NCBI RefSeq assembly: GCF_964340395.1
Contig: NC_135570.1
Coordinates: 16,428,822 to 16,492,821, forward strand
DNA: 64,000 bases
From: Glandiceps talaboti
Taxonomy: Eukaryota > Hemichordata > Enteropneusta > Spengelidae
Direction of reading: 5' to 3'
The notes beneath the pieces were generated by a model. That model worked only from the letters and a program-made list of their open reading frames with translations. It was not told the DNA's origin and did no database searches. Position numbers and translations under genes: made by a program. Positions 38,001 to 51,800 of this stretch are shown piece by piece (positions within the stretch are counted from its first letter, which is position 1; each line of letters begins with the position of its first letter).

Positions 38001-38045
38001 ATGGGCATGCTACACGTTCGCTTTAGATTTTATATTCAGTTATGA
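38001..38045 (+). promoter_or_regulatory. Upstream ORF overlapping the MVK start codon
   Basis: ATG at 38001 (a second in-frame ATG is at 38007) opens a 14-codon frame ending in TGA at 38043-38045. Its stop overlaps the MVK start in the tetranucleotide ATGA. If the transcript starts upstream of 38001 this could modulate translation by termination and re-initiation. The transcription start is not known. Confidence 0.35.
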
Positions 38046-38131
38046 ATTCATCCCCGTCAAAGAGATCACTCATTATTTCAGCTCCAGGGAAGGTTATCTT
38101 ACACGGAGAGCACGCTGTAGTGTACGGAAAG
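38042..38131 (+). CDS. MVK: Mevalonate kinase, coding exon 1
   Basis: This exon encodes 30 residues, beginning [12 protein letters not shown] and ending with the first GHMP motif, [18 protein letters not shown]. That motif forms the start of the fold and in MVK contributes the conserved lysine near the active site. The ATG at 38042 is the first in-frame ATG after an in-frame TAG at 38024 and has G at -3. The exon ends in AAG before a GTAAGA donor at 38132, so the intron is phase 0, immediately after the motif as I recall for vertebrate MVK. No non-coding 5' exon could be identified. A 14-codon upstream ORF (38001-38045) overlaps the start codon. Confidence 0.95.
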
Positions 38132-38626
38132 GTAAGATAATGTAATTTGTATGTCAAAGATCGGAGGAGTGTCGCTTATGATACGAGAGTGCATTACGTA
38201 AGAGAGATCGTCAAAATGAACACACTAAATGTATGTAAAGTAGCATGTATTAGCTGTATCTATAACTATAATCGTATGGCCGGAATAAATGTCATCTTTA
38301 GACCATATACATGTAGTATTAAGGTGGTCGTGAAACCAATATCTGAATCTATAATGTATTGATTTTATCATGATACTATTACTAGCCACTTGATTTTATT
38401 CACTGCATGTTCCACTTTTACTATTTTATTCAAAGGTATTCTCTGTTAAGGTAATTAATATTATTATTATTATTGTTGTTATTTCTTTAATTCAAGCCAC
38501 CAAGATGTCCCATAAAAATATAAAAAACATACAAACACAAAGAAAAAGACAGATAAAATAATGTTAAACTAGCAACGATCTTGTACTATATTTATTTATG
38601 TATTTATTTATTTATTTATTTATTTA
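38132..38626. other. MVK intron 1, left part
   Basis: Intron sequence from the GTAAGA donor. It holds a short ATT run at 38461-38475 and TTTA tetranucleotides at 38587-38628. No other feature is seen. Confidence 0.8.
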
Positions 38627-39290
38627 TTAAGCCGTGTACACAAGAAGTGACATTGGCAAGAAAATATACCAAATATACATGACAATCCTATACTTTCTCC
38701 AAAAGTTTGAACGAAAGTATGGAGCAGAGTCTATGCAGATTGGAATTAAAGTATTGTGGCTCTCAACAATACGTCTGTTAAATGTATACAGCAACTTTCG
38801 GTGGAGCGATGACAAATTCAAAATATCACTGGATACACAGATATTACTAATGCTGACTGCATCTCTTAGGTCAAATACTAATCTCATTGTGTTATTATAT
38901 GCCACTTTTAAAGTATACATCATCCTAGTACTATAGTTACACCAAACATTTAAACAATATACATATTATAAAAAACTTCTAAAAGTGTACATTTCACCTT
39001 CTTGGAGCAATGGCTAAATTTACGAACAATAAAATTTGCCCTAGCATAAAACGACTTGAGCTGCCTCCGCATATCTAATTCGTCATCCCCTGTCGAAGAT
39101 ATAATGTACCCAAGGTACTTTTTAGAAGTAACAAACTTCAATTGCTTTCCGTACAAATAAACATTGGGGATCCAAACCGGTTTCCAAAATCTAGGGTAAA
39201 TATACATACATTCAGTTTTAGTTGTGTGAAAAAGAATGTCATGCTGCTTGCAATACTGTTCACAAATCTTAGTCAATTTCCTTAAAGAAA
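38627..39290 (-). pseudogene. Decayed LINE reverse-transcriptase fragment, antisense in MVK intron 1
   Basis: On the minus strand, 39276-38950 reads through ICEQYCKQHDILFHTTKTEC, VYLYGKQLKFVTSKKYLGYI and RANFIVRKFSHCSKKVK. The KT-x-C and KYLG motifs belong to the distal reverse-transcriptase/thumb region of non-LTR retrotransposons. After stops around 38925-38950 it continues at 38923-38627 with LKVAYNNTMRLVFDLRD. There is no endonuclease and no complete catalytic core. It is a 5'-truncated, mutated copy; I cannot assign the clade. Confidence 0.75.
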
Positions 39291-39409
39291 TTATGAATTT
39301 TAAATGTCACTTTTCATGTATCTTATATTTAGGATGTCAGATATTTAATAGGGTCATATTATACCATACCATCATAGACTATTACTATTGTATTTCAGTC
39401 TATTGTTTC

Positions 39410-39675
39410 CCCAAAACAAAACAAAACAGAACAAAACAAAACAAAACAAAACAAAACACATTTATATTATAATTTAACTAATTACCATGACAATGCTACC
39501 ATTTCTTCTAAAGAGTACTGTGCCAATAGGTCATATTGAGCAATGTATATATTGCATTATGAGCTACTATGATAATACAATTTATTTTAGACTGCTCTAG
39601 TTGCTACTACCACTACCACCACCACCACCACCACCACCACCACCACCACCACCACCACCACCACTACTACTACTA
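39410..39675. repeat. (AAAAC)n and (CCA)n runs in MVK intron 1
   Basis: AAAAC pentamers lie at 39412-39460 and CCA triplets at 39608-39663, followed by a few CTA triplets. Confidence 0.95.
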
Positions 39676-39830
39676 CCGTACTAGTAGTACTAGCAACTGG
39701 TACAAATTGAAACAAGTTCAGGACATTTTCCTTAATAAAACTGTAAAAATGAATAACACAATTAAAATAGTTGAAGATTATCAGACTAAAACAAAGACAT
39801 TCCCAAATGGACTGGTGCTATTCTAAATAA

Positions 39831-42800
39831 ATGTAGTAAGTCTAATAGTATACTAGACTGTAAACTAGAAAGTAGACGGCCTAAGGGAAGATTCAATGTA
39901 GTAAGTCTAATAGTATACTAGACTGTAAACTAGAAAGTAGACGGCCTAAGGAAAGATTCAATGTAGTAAGTCTAATAGTATACTAGACTGTTAACTAGAA
40001 AGTAGATGGCCTAAGGGAAGATTGAATGTAGTAAGTCTAATAGTATACTAGACTGTAAACTAGAAAGTAGATGGCCTAAGGGAAGATTCAATGTAGTAAA
40101 TCTAATAGTATACTGGACTGTAAACTAGAAAGTAGACGGCCTAAGGAAAGATTCAATGTAGTAAGTCTAATAGTATACTAGACTGTAAACTAGAAAGTAG
40201 ATGGCCTAAGGGAAGATTCAATGTAGTAAGTCTAATAGTATACTAGACTGTAAACTAGAAAGTAGACGGCCTAAGGGAAGATTCAATGTAGTAAATCTAA
40301 TAGTATACTAGACTGTAAACTAGAAAGTAGACGGCCTAAGGGAAGATTCAATGTAGTAAGTCTAATAGTATACTAGATTGTAAACTAGAAAGTAGATGGC
40401 GTAAGGGAAGATTCAATGTAGTAAATCTAATAGTATACTAGACTGTAAACTAGAAAGTAGACGGCCTAAGGGAAGATTGAATGTAGTAAGTCTAATAGTA
40501 TACTAGACTGTAAACTAGAAAGTAGACGGCCTAAGGGAAGATTCAATGTAGTAAGTCTAATAGTATACTAGACTGTAAACTAGAAAGTAGACGGCCTAAG
40601 GGAAGATTCAATGTAGTAAGTCTAATAGTATACTAGACTGTAAACTAGAAAGTAGATGGCGTAAGGGAAGATTGAATGTAGTAAGTCTAATAGTATACTA
40701 GACTGTAAACTAGAAAGTAGACGGCCTAAGGGAAGATTGAATGTAGTAAGTCTAATAGTATACTAGACTGTAAACTAGAAAGTAGACGGCCTAAGGGAAG
40801 ATTGAATGTAGTAAGTCTAATAGTATACTAGACTGTAAACTAGAAAGTAGACAGCCTAAGGAAAGATTCAATGTAGTAAGTCAAATAGTATACTAGACTG
40901 TAAACTAGAAAGTAGACGGCCTAAGGAAAGATTGAATGGAGTAAGTCTAATAGTATACTAGACTGTAAACTAGAAAGTAGACAGCCTAAGGAAAGATTCA
41001 ATGTAGTAAGTCAAATAGTATACTAGACTGTAAACTAGAAAGTAGACGGCCTAAGGGAAGATTGAATGTAGTAAGTCTAATAGTATACTAGACTGTAAAC
41101 TAGAAAGTAGACGGCCTAAGGAAAGATTCAATGTAGTAAGTCTAATAGTATACTAGACTGTAAACTAGAAAGTAGACGGCCTAAGGAAAGATTGAATGTA
41201 GTAAGTCTAATAGTATACTAGACTGTAAACTAGAAAGTAGACGGCCTAAGGAAAGATTCAATGTAGTAAGTCTAATAGTATACTAGACTGTAAACTAGAA
41301 AGTAGACGGCCTAAGGGAAGATTGAATGTAGTAAGTCTAATAGTATACTAGACTGTAAACTAGAAAGTAGACGGCCTAAGGGAAGATTCAATGTAGTAAG
41401 TCTAATAGTATACTAGACTGTAAACTAGAAAGTAGACGGCCTAAGGAAAGATTGAATGTAGTAAGTCTAATAGTATACTAGACTGTAAACTAGAAAGTAG
41501 ACGGCCTAAGGGAAGATTCAATGTAGTAAGTCTAATACTATACTAGACTGTAAACTAGAAAGTAGACGGCCTAAGGGAAGATTCAATGTAGTAAGTCTAA
41601 TAATATACTAGACTGTAAACTAGAAAGTAGACGGCCTAAGGGAAGATTGAATGTAGTAAGTCTAATAGTATACTAGACTGTAAACTAGAAAGTAGACGGC
41701 CTAAGGAAAGATTCAATGTAGTAAGTCTAATAGTATACTAGACTGTAAACTAGAAAGTAGACGGCCTAAGGGAAGATTCAATGTAGTAAGTCTAATAGTA
41801 TACTAGACTGTAAACTAGAAAGTAGACGGCGTAAGGGAAGATTCAATGTAGTAAGTCTAATAGTATACTAGACTGTAAACTAGAAAGTAGATGGCCTAAG
41901 GGAAGATTGAATGTAGTAAGTCTAATAGTATACTAGACTGTAAACTATAAAGTAGATGGCCTAAGGGAAGATTCAGTGTAGTAAGTCTAATAGTATACTA
42001 GACTGTAAACTAGAAAGTAGACGGCCTAAGGGAAGATTGAATGTAGTAAATCTAATAGTATAGTGGACTGTAAACTAGAAAGTAGACGGCCTAAGGAAAG
42101 ATTCAATGTAGTAAGTCTAAAAGTATACTAGACTGTTATCTAGAAAGTAGACGGCCTAAGGGAAGATTGAATGTAGTAAGTCTAATAGTATACTAGACTG
42201 TAAACTAGAAAGTAGACGGCCTAAGGGAAGATTCAATGTAGTAAGTCTAATAGTATACTAGACTGTAAACTAGAAAGTAGACGGCCTAAGGGAAGATTCA
42301 ATGTAGTAAGTCTAATAGTATACTAGACTGTAAACTAGAAAGTAGACGGCCTAAGGGAAGATTGAATGTAGTAAATCTAATAGTATACTAGACTGTAAAC
42401 TAGAAAGTAGACGGCCTAAGGAAAGATTCAATGTAGTAAGTCTAATAGTATACTAGACTGTAAACTAGAAAGTAGACGGCCTAAGGGAAGATTGAATGTA
42501 GTAAGTCTAATAGTATACTAGACTGTAAACTAGAAAGTAGACGGCCTAAGGGAAGATTGAATGTAGTAAATCTAATAGTATACTAGACTGTAAACTAGAA
42601 AGTAGACGTCCTAAGGAAAGATTCAATGTAGTAAGTCTAATAGTATACTAGACTGTAAACTAGAAAGTAGACGGCCTAAGGGAAGATTCAATGTAGTAAG
42701 TCTAATAGTATACTAGACTGTAAACTAGAAAGTAGACGGGCTAAGGAAAGATTCAATGTAGTAAGTCTAATAGTATACTAGACTGTAAACTAGAAAGTAG

Positions 42801-45800
42801 ACAGCCTAAGGGAAGATTGAATGTAGTAAGTCTAATAGTATACTAGACTGTAAACTAGAAAGTAGATGGCCTAAGGGAAGATTCAATGTAGTAAGTGTAA
42901 TAGTATACTAGACTGTAAACTAGAAAGTAGATGGCCTAAGGGAAGATTCAATGTAGTAAGTCTAATAGTATACTAGACTGTAAACTAGAAAGTAGACGGC
43001 CTAAGGGAAGATTCAATGTAGTAAGTCTAATAGTATACTAGACTGTAAACTAGAAAGTAGACGGCCTAAGGAAAGATTCAATGTAGTAAGTCTAAAAGTA
43101 TACTAGACTGTTATCTAGAAAGTAGACGGCCTAAGGGAAGATTCAATGTAGTAAGTCTAATAGTATACTAGACTGTAAACTAGAAAGTAGACGGCCTAAG
43201 GGAAGATTCAATGTAGTAAGTCTAATAGTATACTAGACTGTAAACTAGAAAGTAGACGGCCTAAGGGAAGATTCAATGTAGTAAGTCTAATAGTATACTA
43301 GACTATAAACTAGAAAGTAGACGGCCTAAGGGAAGATTGAATGTAGTAAGTCTAATAGTATACTAGACTGTAAACTAGAAAGTAGACGGCCTAAGGAAAG
43401 ATTCAATGTAGTAAGTCTAATAGTATACTAGACTGTAAACTAGAAAGTAGACGGCCTAAGGGAAGATTGAATGTAGTAAGTCTAATAGTATACTAGACTG
43501 TAAACTAGAAAGTAGACGGCCTAAGGGAAGATTGAATGTAGTAAGTCTAATAGTATACTAGACTGTAAACTAGAAAGTAGACGGCCTAAGGGAAGATTCA
43601 ATGTAGTAAGTCTAATAGTATACTAGACTGTAAACTAGAAAGTAGACGGCCTAAGGGAAGATTGAATGTAGTAAGTCTAATAGTATACTAGACTGTAAAC
43701 TAGAAAGTAGACGGCGTAAGGGAAGATTGAATGTAGTAAGTCTAATAGTATACTAGACTGTAAACTAGAAAGTAGACGGCCTAAGGGAAGATTGAATGTA
43801 GTAAGTCTAATAGTATACTAGACTGTAAACTAGAAAGTAGACGGCCTAAGGGAAGATTCAATGTAGTAAGTCTAATAGTATACTAGACTGTAAACTAGAA
43901 AGTAGACGGCCTAAGGGAAGATTGAATGTAGTAAGTCTAATAGTATACTAGACTGTAAACTAGAAAGTAGATGGCCTAAGGGAAGATTCAATGTAGTAAG
44001 TCTAATAGTATACTAGACTGTAAACTAGAAAGTAGATGGCCTAAGGGAAGTTTCAATGTAGTAAATCTAATAGTATACTAGACTGTAAACTAGAAAGTAG
44101 ACGGCCTAAGGGAAGATTCAATGTAGTAAGTCTAATAGTATACTAGACTGTAAACTAGAAAGTAGACGGCCTAAGGAAAGATTGAATGTAGTAAGTCTAA
44201 TAGTATACTAGACTGTAAACTAGAAAGTAGACGGCCTAAGGGAAGATTCAATGTAGTAAGTCTAATAGTATACTAGACTGTAAACTAGAAAGTAGACGGC
44301 CTAAGGAAAGATTGAATGTAGTAAGTCTAATAGTATACTAGACTGTAAACTAGAAAGTAGACGGCCTAAGGAAAGATTCAATGTAGTAAGTCTAATAGTA
44401 TACTAGACTATAAACTAGAAAGTAGACGGCCTAAGGGAAGATTGAATGTAGTAAGTCTAATAGTATACTAGACTGTAAACTAGAAAGTAGACGGCGTAAG
44501 GGAAGATTGAATGTAGTAAGTCTAATAGTATACTAGACTGTAAACTAGAAAGTAGACGGCCTAAGGGAAGATTCAATGTAGTAAATCTAATAGTATACTA
44601 GACTGTAAACTAGAAAGTAGACGGCCTAAGGAAAGATTCAATGTAGTAAGTCTAATAGTATACTAGACTGTAAACTAGAAAGTAGACGGCCTAAGGAAAG
44701 ATTGAATGTAGTAAGTCTAATAGTATACTAGACTGTAAACTAGAAAGTAGACGGCCTTAGGGAAGATTGAATGTAGTAAGTCTAATAGTATACTAGACTG
44801 TAAACTAGAAAGTAGACGGCCTAAGGGAAGATTGAATGTAGTAAGTCTAATAGTATACTAGACTGTAAACTAGAAAGTAGACAGCCTAAGGGAAGATTCA
44901 GTGTAGTAAGTCTAATAGTATACTAGACTGTAAACTAGAAAGTAGACGGCCTAAGGGAAGATTCAATGTAGTAAATCTAATAGTATACTAGACTGTAAAC
45001 TAGAAAGTAGACGGCCTAAGGGAAGATTCAGTGTAGTAAGTCTAATAGTATACTAGACTGTAAACTTGAAAGTAGACGGCCTAAGGGAAGATTCATTGTA
45101 GTAAGTCTAATAGTATACTAGACTGTAAACTAGAAAGTAGACGGCCTAAGGGAAGATTCAGTGTAGTAAGTCTAATAGTATACTAGACTGTAAACTAGAA
45201 AGTAGACGGCCTAAGGGAAGATTCAATGTAGTAAATCTAATAGTATACTAGACTGTAAACTAGAAAGTAGACGGCCTAAGGGAAGATTGAATGTAGTAAG
45301 TCTAATAGTATACTAGACTGTAAACTAGAAAGTAGACGGCCTAAGGGAAGATTCAATGTAGTAAGTCTAATAGTATACTAGACTGTAAACTAGAAAGTAG
45401 ATGGCCTAAGGGAAGATTCAATGTAGTAAATCTAATAGTATACTAGACTGTAAACTAGAAAGTAGACGGCCTAAGGGAAGATTCAATGTAGTAAGTCAAA
45501 TAGTATACTAGACTGTAAACTAGAAAGTAGACGGCCTAAGGGAAGATTGAATGTAGTAAGTCTAATAGTATACTAGACTGTAAACTAGAAAGTAGACGGC
45601 GTAAGGGAAGATTGAATGTAGTAAGTCTAATAGTATACTAGACTGTAAACTAGAAAGTAGACGGCCTAAGGGAAGATTGAATGTAGTAAGTCTAATAGTA
45701 TACTAGACTGTAAACTAGAAAGTAGACGGGCTAAGGAAAGATTCAATGTAGTAAGTCTAATAGTATACTAGACTGTAAACTAGAAAGTAGACGGCCTAAG

Positions 45801-48800
45801 GGAAGATTGAATGTAGTAAGTCTAATAGTATACTAGACTGTAAACTAGAAAGTAGATGGCCTAAGGGAAGATTCAATGTAGTAAGTCTAATAGTATACTA
45901 GACTGTAAACTAGAAAGTAGATGGCCTAAGGGAAGATTCAATGTAGTAAGTCTAATAGTATACTAGACTGTAAACTAGAAAGTAGACGGCCTAAGGGAAG
46001 ATTGAATGTAGTAAATCTAATAGTATAGTGGACTGTAAACTAGAAAGTAGACGGCCTAAGGAAAGATTCAATGTAGTAAGTCTAAAAGTATACTAGACTG
46101 TTATCTAGAAAGTAGACGGCCTAAGGGAAGATTGAATGTAGTAAGTCTAATAGTATACTAGACTGTAAACTAGAAAGTAGATGGCCTAAGGGAAGATTCA
46201 ATGTAGTAAGTCTAATAGTATACTAGACTGTAAACTAGAAAGTAGACGGCCTAAGGGAAGATTCAATGTAGTAAGTCTAATAGTATACTAGACTGTAAAC
46301 TAGAAAGTAGACGGCCTAAGGAAAGATTCAATGTAGTAAGTCTAATAGTATACTGGACTGTTAACTAGAAAGTAGACGGCCTAAGGGAAGATTCATTGTA
46401 GTAAGTCTAATAGTATGCTAGACTGTAAACTAGAAAGTAGACGGCCTAAGGGAAGATTGAATGTAGTAAGTCTAATAGTATACTAGACTGTAAACTAGAA
46501 AGTAGACGGCCTAAGGAAAGATTCAATGTAGTAAGTCTAATAGTATACTAGACTGTAAACTAGAAAGTAGATGGCCTAAGGGAAGATTGAATGTAGTAAG
46601 TCTAATAGTATACTAGACTGTAAACTAGAAAGTAGACGGCCTAAGGGAAGATTGAATGTAGTAAGTCTAATAGTATACTAGACTGTAAACTAGAAAGTAG
46701 ACGGCCTAAGGAAAGATTCCATGTAGTAAGTCTAATAGTATACTAGACTATAAACTAGAAAGTAGACGGCCTAAGGAAAGATTCAATGTAGTAAGTCTAA
46801 TAGTATACTAGACTGTAAACTAGAAAGTAGACGGCCTAAGGAAAGATTCAATGTAGTAAGTCTAATAGTATACTAGACTGTAAACTAGAAAGTAGACGGC
46901 CTAAGGAAAGATTGAATGTAGTAAGTCTAATAGTATACTAGACTGTAAACTAGAAAGTAGACGGCCTAAGGGAAGATTCAATGTAGTAAGTCTAATAGTA
47001 TACTAGACTGTAAACTAGAAAGTAGACGGCCTAAGGGAAGATTGAATGTAGTAAGTCTAATAGTATACTAGACTATAAACTAGAAAGTAGACGGCCTAAG
47101 GAAAGATTCAGTGTAGTAAGTCTAATAGTATACTAGACTGTAAACTAGAAAGTAGACGGCCTAAGGAAAGATTGAATGTAGTAAGTCTAATAGTATACTA
47201 GACTGTAAACTAGAAAGTAGACGGCCTAAGGGAAGATTCAATGTAGTAAGTCTAATAGTATACTAGACTGTAAACTAGAAAGTAGACGGCCTAAGGAAAG
47301 ATTGAATGTAGTAAGTCTAATAGTATACTAGACTATAAACTAGAAAGTAGACGGCCTAAGGAAAGATTCAGTGTAGTAAGTCTAATAGTATACTAGACTG
47401 TAAACTAGAAAGTAGACGGCGTAAGGGAAGATTGAATGTAGTAAGTCTAATAGTATACTAGACTATAAACTAGAAAGTAGACGGCCTAAGGAAAGATTCA
47501 ATGTAGTAAGTCTAATAGTATACTAGACTGTAAACTAGAAAGTAGACGGCCTAAGGAAAGATTGAATGTAGTAAGTCTAATAGTATACTAGACTGTAAAC
47601 TAGAAAGTAGACGGCCTAAGGGAAGATTCAATGTAGTAAGTCTAATAGTATACTAGACTGTAAACTAGAAAGTAGACGGCCTAAGGGAAGATTGAATGTA
47701 GTAAGTCTAATAGTATACTAGACTGTAAACTAGAAAGTAGACGGCCTAAGGGAAGATTGAATGTAGTAAGTCTAATAGTATACTAGACTGTAAACTAGAA
47801 AGTAGACGGCCTAAGGGAAGATTCCATGTAGTAAGTCTAATAGTATACTAGACTGTAAACTAGAAAGTAGACGGCCTAAGGGAAGGTTCAATGTAGTAAG
47901 TCTAATAGTATACTAGACTGTAAACTAGAAAGTAGACGGCCTAAGGAAAGATTGAATGTAGTAAGTCTAATAGTATACTAGACTGTAAACTAGAAAGTAG
48001 ACGGCCTAAGGGAAGATTGAATGTAGTAAGTCTAATAGTATACTAGACTGTAAACTAGAAAGTAGACGGCCTAAGGGAAGATTGAATGTAGTAAGTCTAA
48101 TAGTATACTAGACTGTAAACTAGAAAGTAGACGGCCTAAGGAAAGATTGAATGTAGTAAGTCTAATAGTATACTAGACTGTAAACTAGAAAGTAGACGGC
48201 CTAAGGGAAGATTGAATGTAGTAAGTCTAATAGTATACTAGACTGTAAACTAGAAAGTAGACGGCCTAAGGAAAGATTCAATGTAGTAAGTCAAATAGTA
48301 TACTAGACTGTAAACTAGAAAGTAGACGGCCTAAGGGAAGATTGAATGTAGTAAGTCTAATAGTATACTAGACTGTAAACTAGAAAGTAGACGGCCTAAG
48401 GGAAGTTTCAATGTAGTAAATCTAATAGTATACTAGACTGTAAACTAGAAAGTAGACGGCCTAAGGGAAGATTGAATGTAGTAAGTCTAATAGTATACTA
48501 GACTGTAAACTAGAAAGTAGACGGCCTAAGGAAAGATTCAATGTAGTAAGTCAAATAGTATACTAGACTGTAAACTAGAAAGTAGACGGCCTAAGGGAAG
48601 ATTCAATGTAGTAAGTCTAATAGTATACTGGACTGTAAACTAGAAAGTAGACGGCCTAAGGGAAGATTGAATGTAGTAAGTCTAATAGTATACTAGACTG
48701 TAAACTAGAAAGTAGACGGCGTAAGGGAAGATTGAATGTAGTAAGTCTAATAGTATACTAGACTGTAAACTAGAAAGTAGACGGCCTAAGGGAAGATTCA

Positions 48801-51800
48801 ATGTAGTAAATCTAATAGTATACTAGACTGTAAACTAGAAAGTAGACGGCCTAAGGAAAGATTCAATGTAGTAAGTCTAATAGTATACTAGACTGTAAAC
48901 TAGAAAGTAGACGGCCTAAGGAAAGATTGAATGTAGTAAGTCTAATAGTATACTAGACTGTAAACTAGAAAGTAGACGGCCTTAGGGAAGATTGAATGTA
49001 GTAAGTCTAATAGTATACTAGACTGTAAACTAGAAAGTAGACGGCCTAAGGGAAGATTGAATGTAGTAAGTCTAATAGTATACTAGACTGTAAACTAGAA
49101 AGTAGACAGCCTAAGGGAAGATTCAGTGTAGTAAGTCTAATAGTATACTAGACTGTAAACTAGAAAGTAGACGGCCTAAGGGAAGATTCAATGTAGTAAA
49201 TCTAATAGTATACTAGACTGTAAACTAGAAAGTAGACGGCCTAAGGGAAGATTCAGTGTAGTAAGTCTAATAGTATACTAGACTGTAAACTTGAAAGTAG
49301 ACGGCCTAAGGGAAGATTCATTGTAGTAAGTCTAATAGTATACTAGACTGTAAACTAGAAAGTAGACGGCCTAAGGGAAGATTCAGTGTAGTAAGTCTAA
49401 TAGTATACTAGACTGTAAACTAGAAAGTAGACGGCCTAAGGGAAGATTCAATGTAGTAAATCTAATAGTATACTAGACTGTAAACTAGAAAGTAGACGGC
49501 CTAAGGGAAGATTGAATGTAGTAAGTCTAATAGTATACTAGACTGTAAACTAGAAAGTAGACGGCCTAAGGGAAGATTCAATGTAGTAAGTCTAATAGTA
49601 TACTAGACTGTAAACTAGAAAGTAGATGGCCTAAGGGAAGATTCAATGTAGTAAATCTAATAGTATACTAGACTGTAAACTAGAAAGTAGACGGCCTAAG
49701 GGAAGATTCAATGTAGTAAGTCAAATAGTATACTAGACTGTAAACTAGAAAGTAGACGGCCTAAGGGAAGATTGAATGTAGTAAGTCTAATAGTATACTA
49801 GACTGTAAACTAGAAAGTAGACGGCGTAAGGGAAGATTGAATGTAGTAAGTCTAATAGTATACTAGACTGTAAACTAGAAAGTAGACGGCCTAAGGGAAG
49901 ATTGAATGTAGTAAGTCTAATAGTATACTAGACTGTAAACTAGAAAGTAGACGGGCTAAGGAAAGATTCAATGTAGTAAGTCTAATAGTATACTAGACTG
50001 TAAACTAGAAAGTAGACGGCCTAAGGGAAGATTGAATGTAGTAAGTCTAATAGTATACTAGACTGTAAACTAGAAAGTAGATGGCCTAAGGGAAGATTCA
50101 ATGTAGTAAGTCTAATAGTATACTAGACTGTAAACTAGAAAGTAGATGGCCTAAGGGAAGATTCAATGTAGTAAGTCTAATAGTATACTAGACTGTAAAC
50201 TAGAAAGTAGACGGCCTAAGGGAAGATTGAATGTAGTAAATCTAATAGTATAGTGGACTGTAAACTAGAAAGTAGACGGCCTAAGGAAAGATTCAATGTA
50301 GTAAGTCTAAAAGTATACTAGACTGTTATCTAGAAAGTAGACGGCCTAAGGGAAGATTGAATGTAGTAAGTCTAATAGTATACTAGACTGTAAACTAGAA
50401 AGTAGATGGCCTAAGGGAAGATTCAATGTAGTAAGTCTAATAGTATACTAGACTGTAAACTAGAAAGTAGACGGCCTAAGGGAAGATTCAATGTAGTAAG
50501 TCTAATAGTATACTAGACTGTAAACTAGAAAGTAGACGGCCTAAGGAAAGATTCAATGTAGTAAGTCTAATAGTATACTGGACTGTTAACTAGAAAGTAG
50601 ACGGCCTAAGGGAAGATTCATTGTAGTAAGTCTAATAGTATGCTAGACTGTAAACTAGAAAGTAGACGGCCTAAGGGAAGATTGAATGTAGTAAGTCTAA
50701 TAGTATACTAGACTGTAAACTAGAAAGTAGACGGCCTAAGGAAAGATTCAATGTAGTAAGTCTAATAGTATACTAGACTGTAAACTAGAAAGTAGACGGC
50801 CTAAGGGAAGATTGAATGTAGTAAGTCTAATAGTATACTAGACTGTAAACTAGAAAGTAGACGGCCTAAGGGAAGATTGAATGTAGTAAGTCTAATAGTA
50901 TACTAGACTGTAAACTAGAAAGTAGACGGCCTAAGGAAAGATTCCATGTAGTAAGTCTAATAGTATACTAGACTATAAACTAGAAAGTAGACGGCCTAAG
51001 GAAAGATTCAATGTAGTAAGTCTAATAGTATACTAGACTGTAAACTAGAAAGTAGACGGCCTAAGGAAAGATTCAATGTAGTAAGTCTAATAGTATACTA
51101 GACTGTAAACTAGAAAGTAGACGGCCTAAGGAAAGATTGAATGTAGTAAGTCTAATAGTATACTAGACTGTAAACTAGAAAGTAGACGGCCTAAGGGAAG
51201 ATTCAATGTAGTAAGTCTAATAGTATACTAGACTGTAAACTAGAAAGTAGACGGCCTAAGGGAAGATTGAATGTAGTAAGTCTAATAGTATACTAGACTA
51301 TAAACTAGAAAGTAGACGGCCTAAGGAAAGATTCAGTGTAGTAAGTCTAATAGTATACTAGACTGTAAACTAGAAAGTAGACGGCCTAAGGAAAGATTGA
51401 ATGTAGTAAGTCTAATAGTATACTAGACTGTAAACTAGAAAGTAGACGGCCTAAGGGAAGATTCAATGTAGTAAGTCTAATAGTATACTAGACTGTAAAC
51501 TAGAAAGTAGACGGCCTAAGGAAAGATTGAATGTAGTAAGTCTAATAGTATACTAGACTATAAACTAGAAAGTAGACGGCCTAAGGAAAGATTCAGTGTA
51601 GTAAGTCTAATAGTATACTAGACTGTAAACTAGAAAGTAGACGGCGTAAGGGAAGATTGAATGTAGTAAGTCTAATAGTATACTAGACTATAAACTAGAA
51701 AGTAGACGGCCTAAGGAAAGATTCAATGTAGTAAGTCTAATAGTATACTAGACTGTAAACTAGAAAGTAGACGGCCTAAGGAAAGATTGAATGTAGTAAG

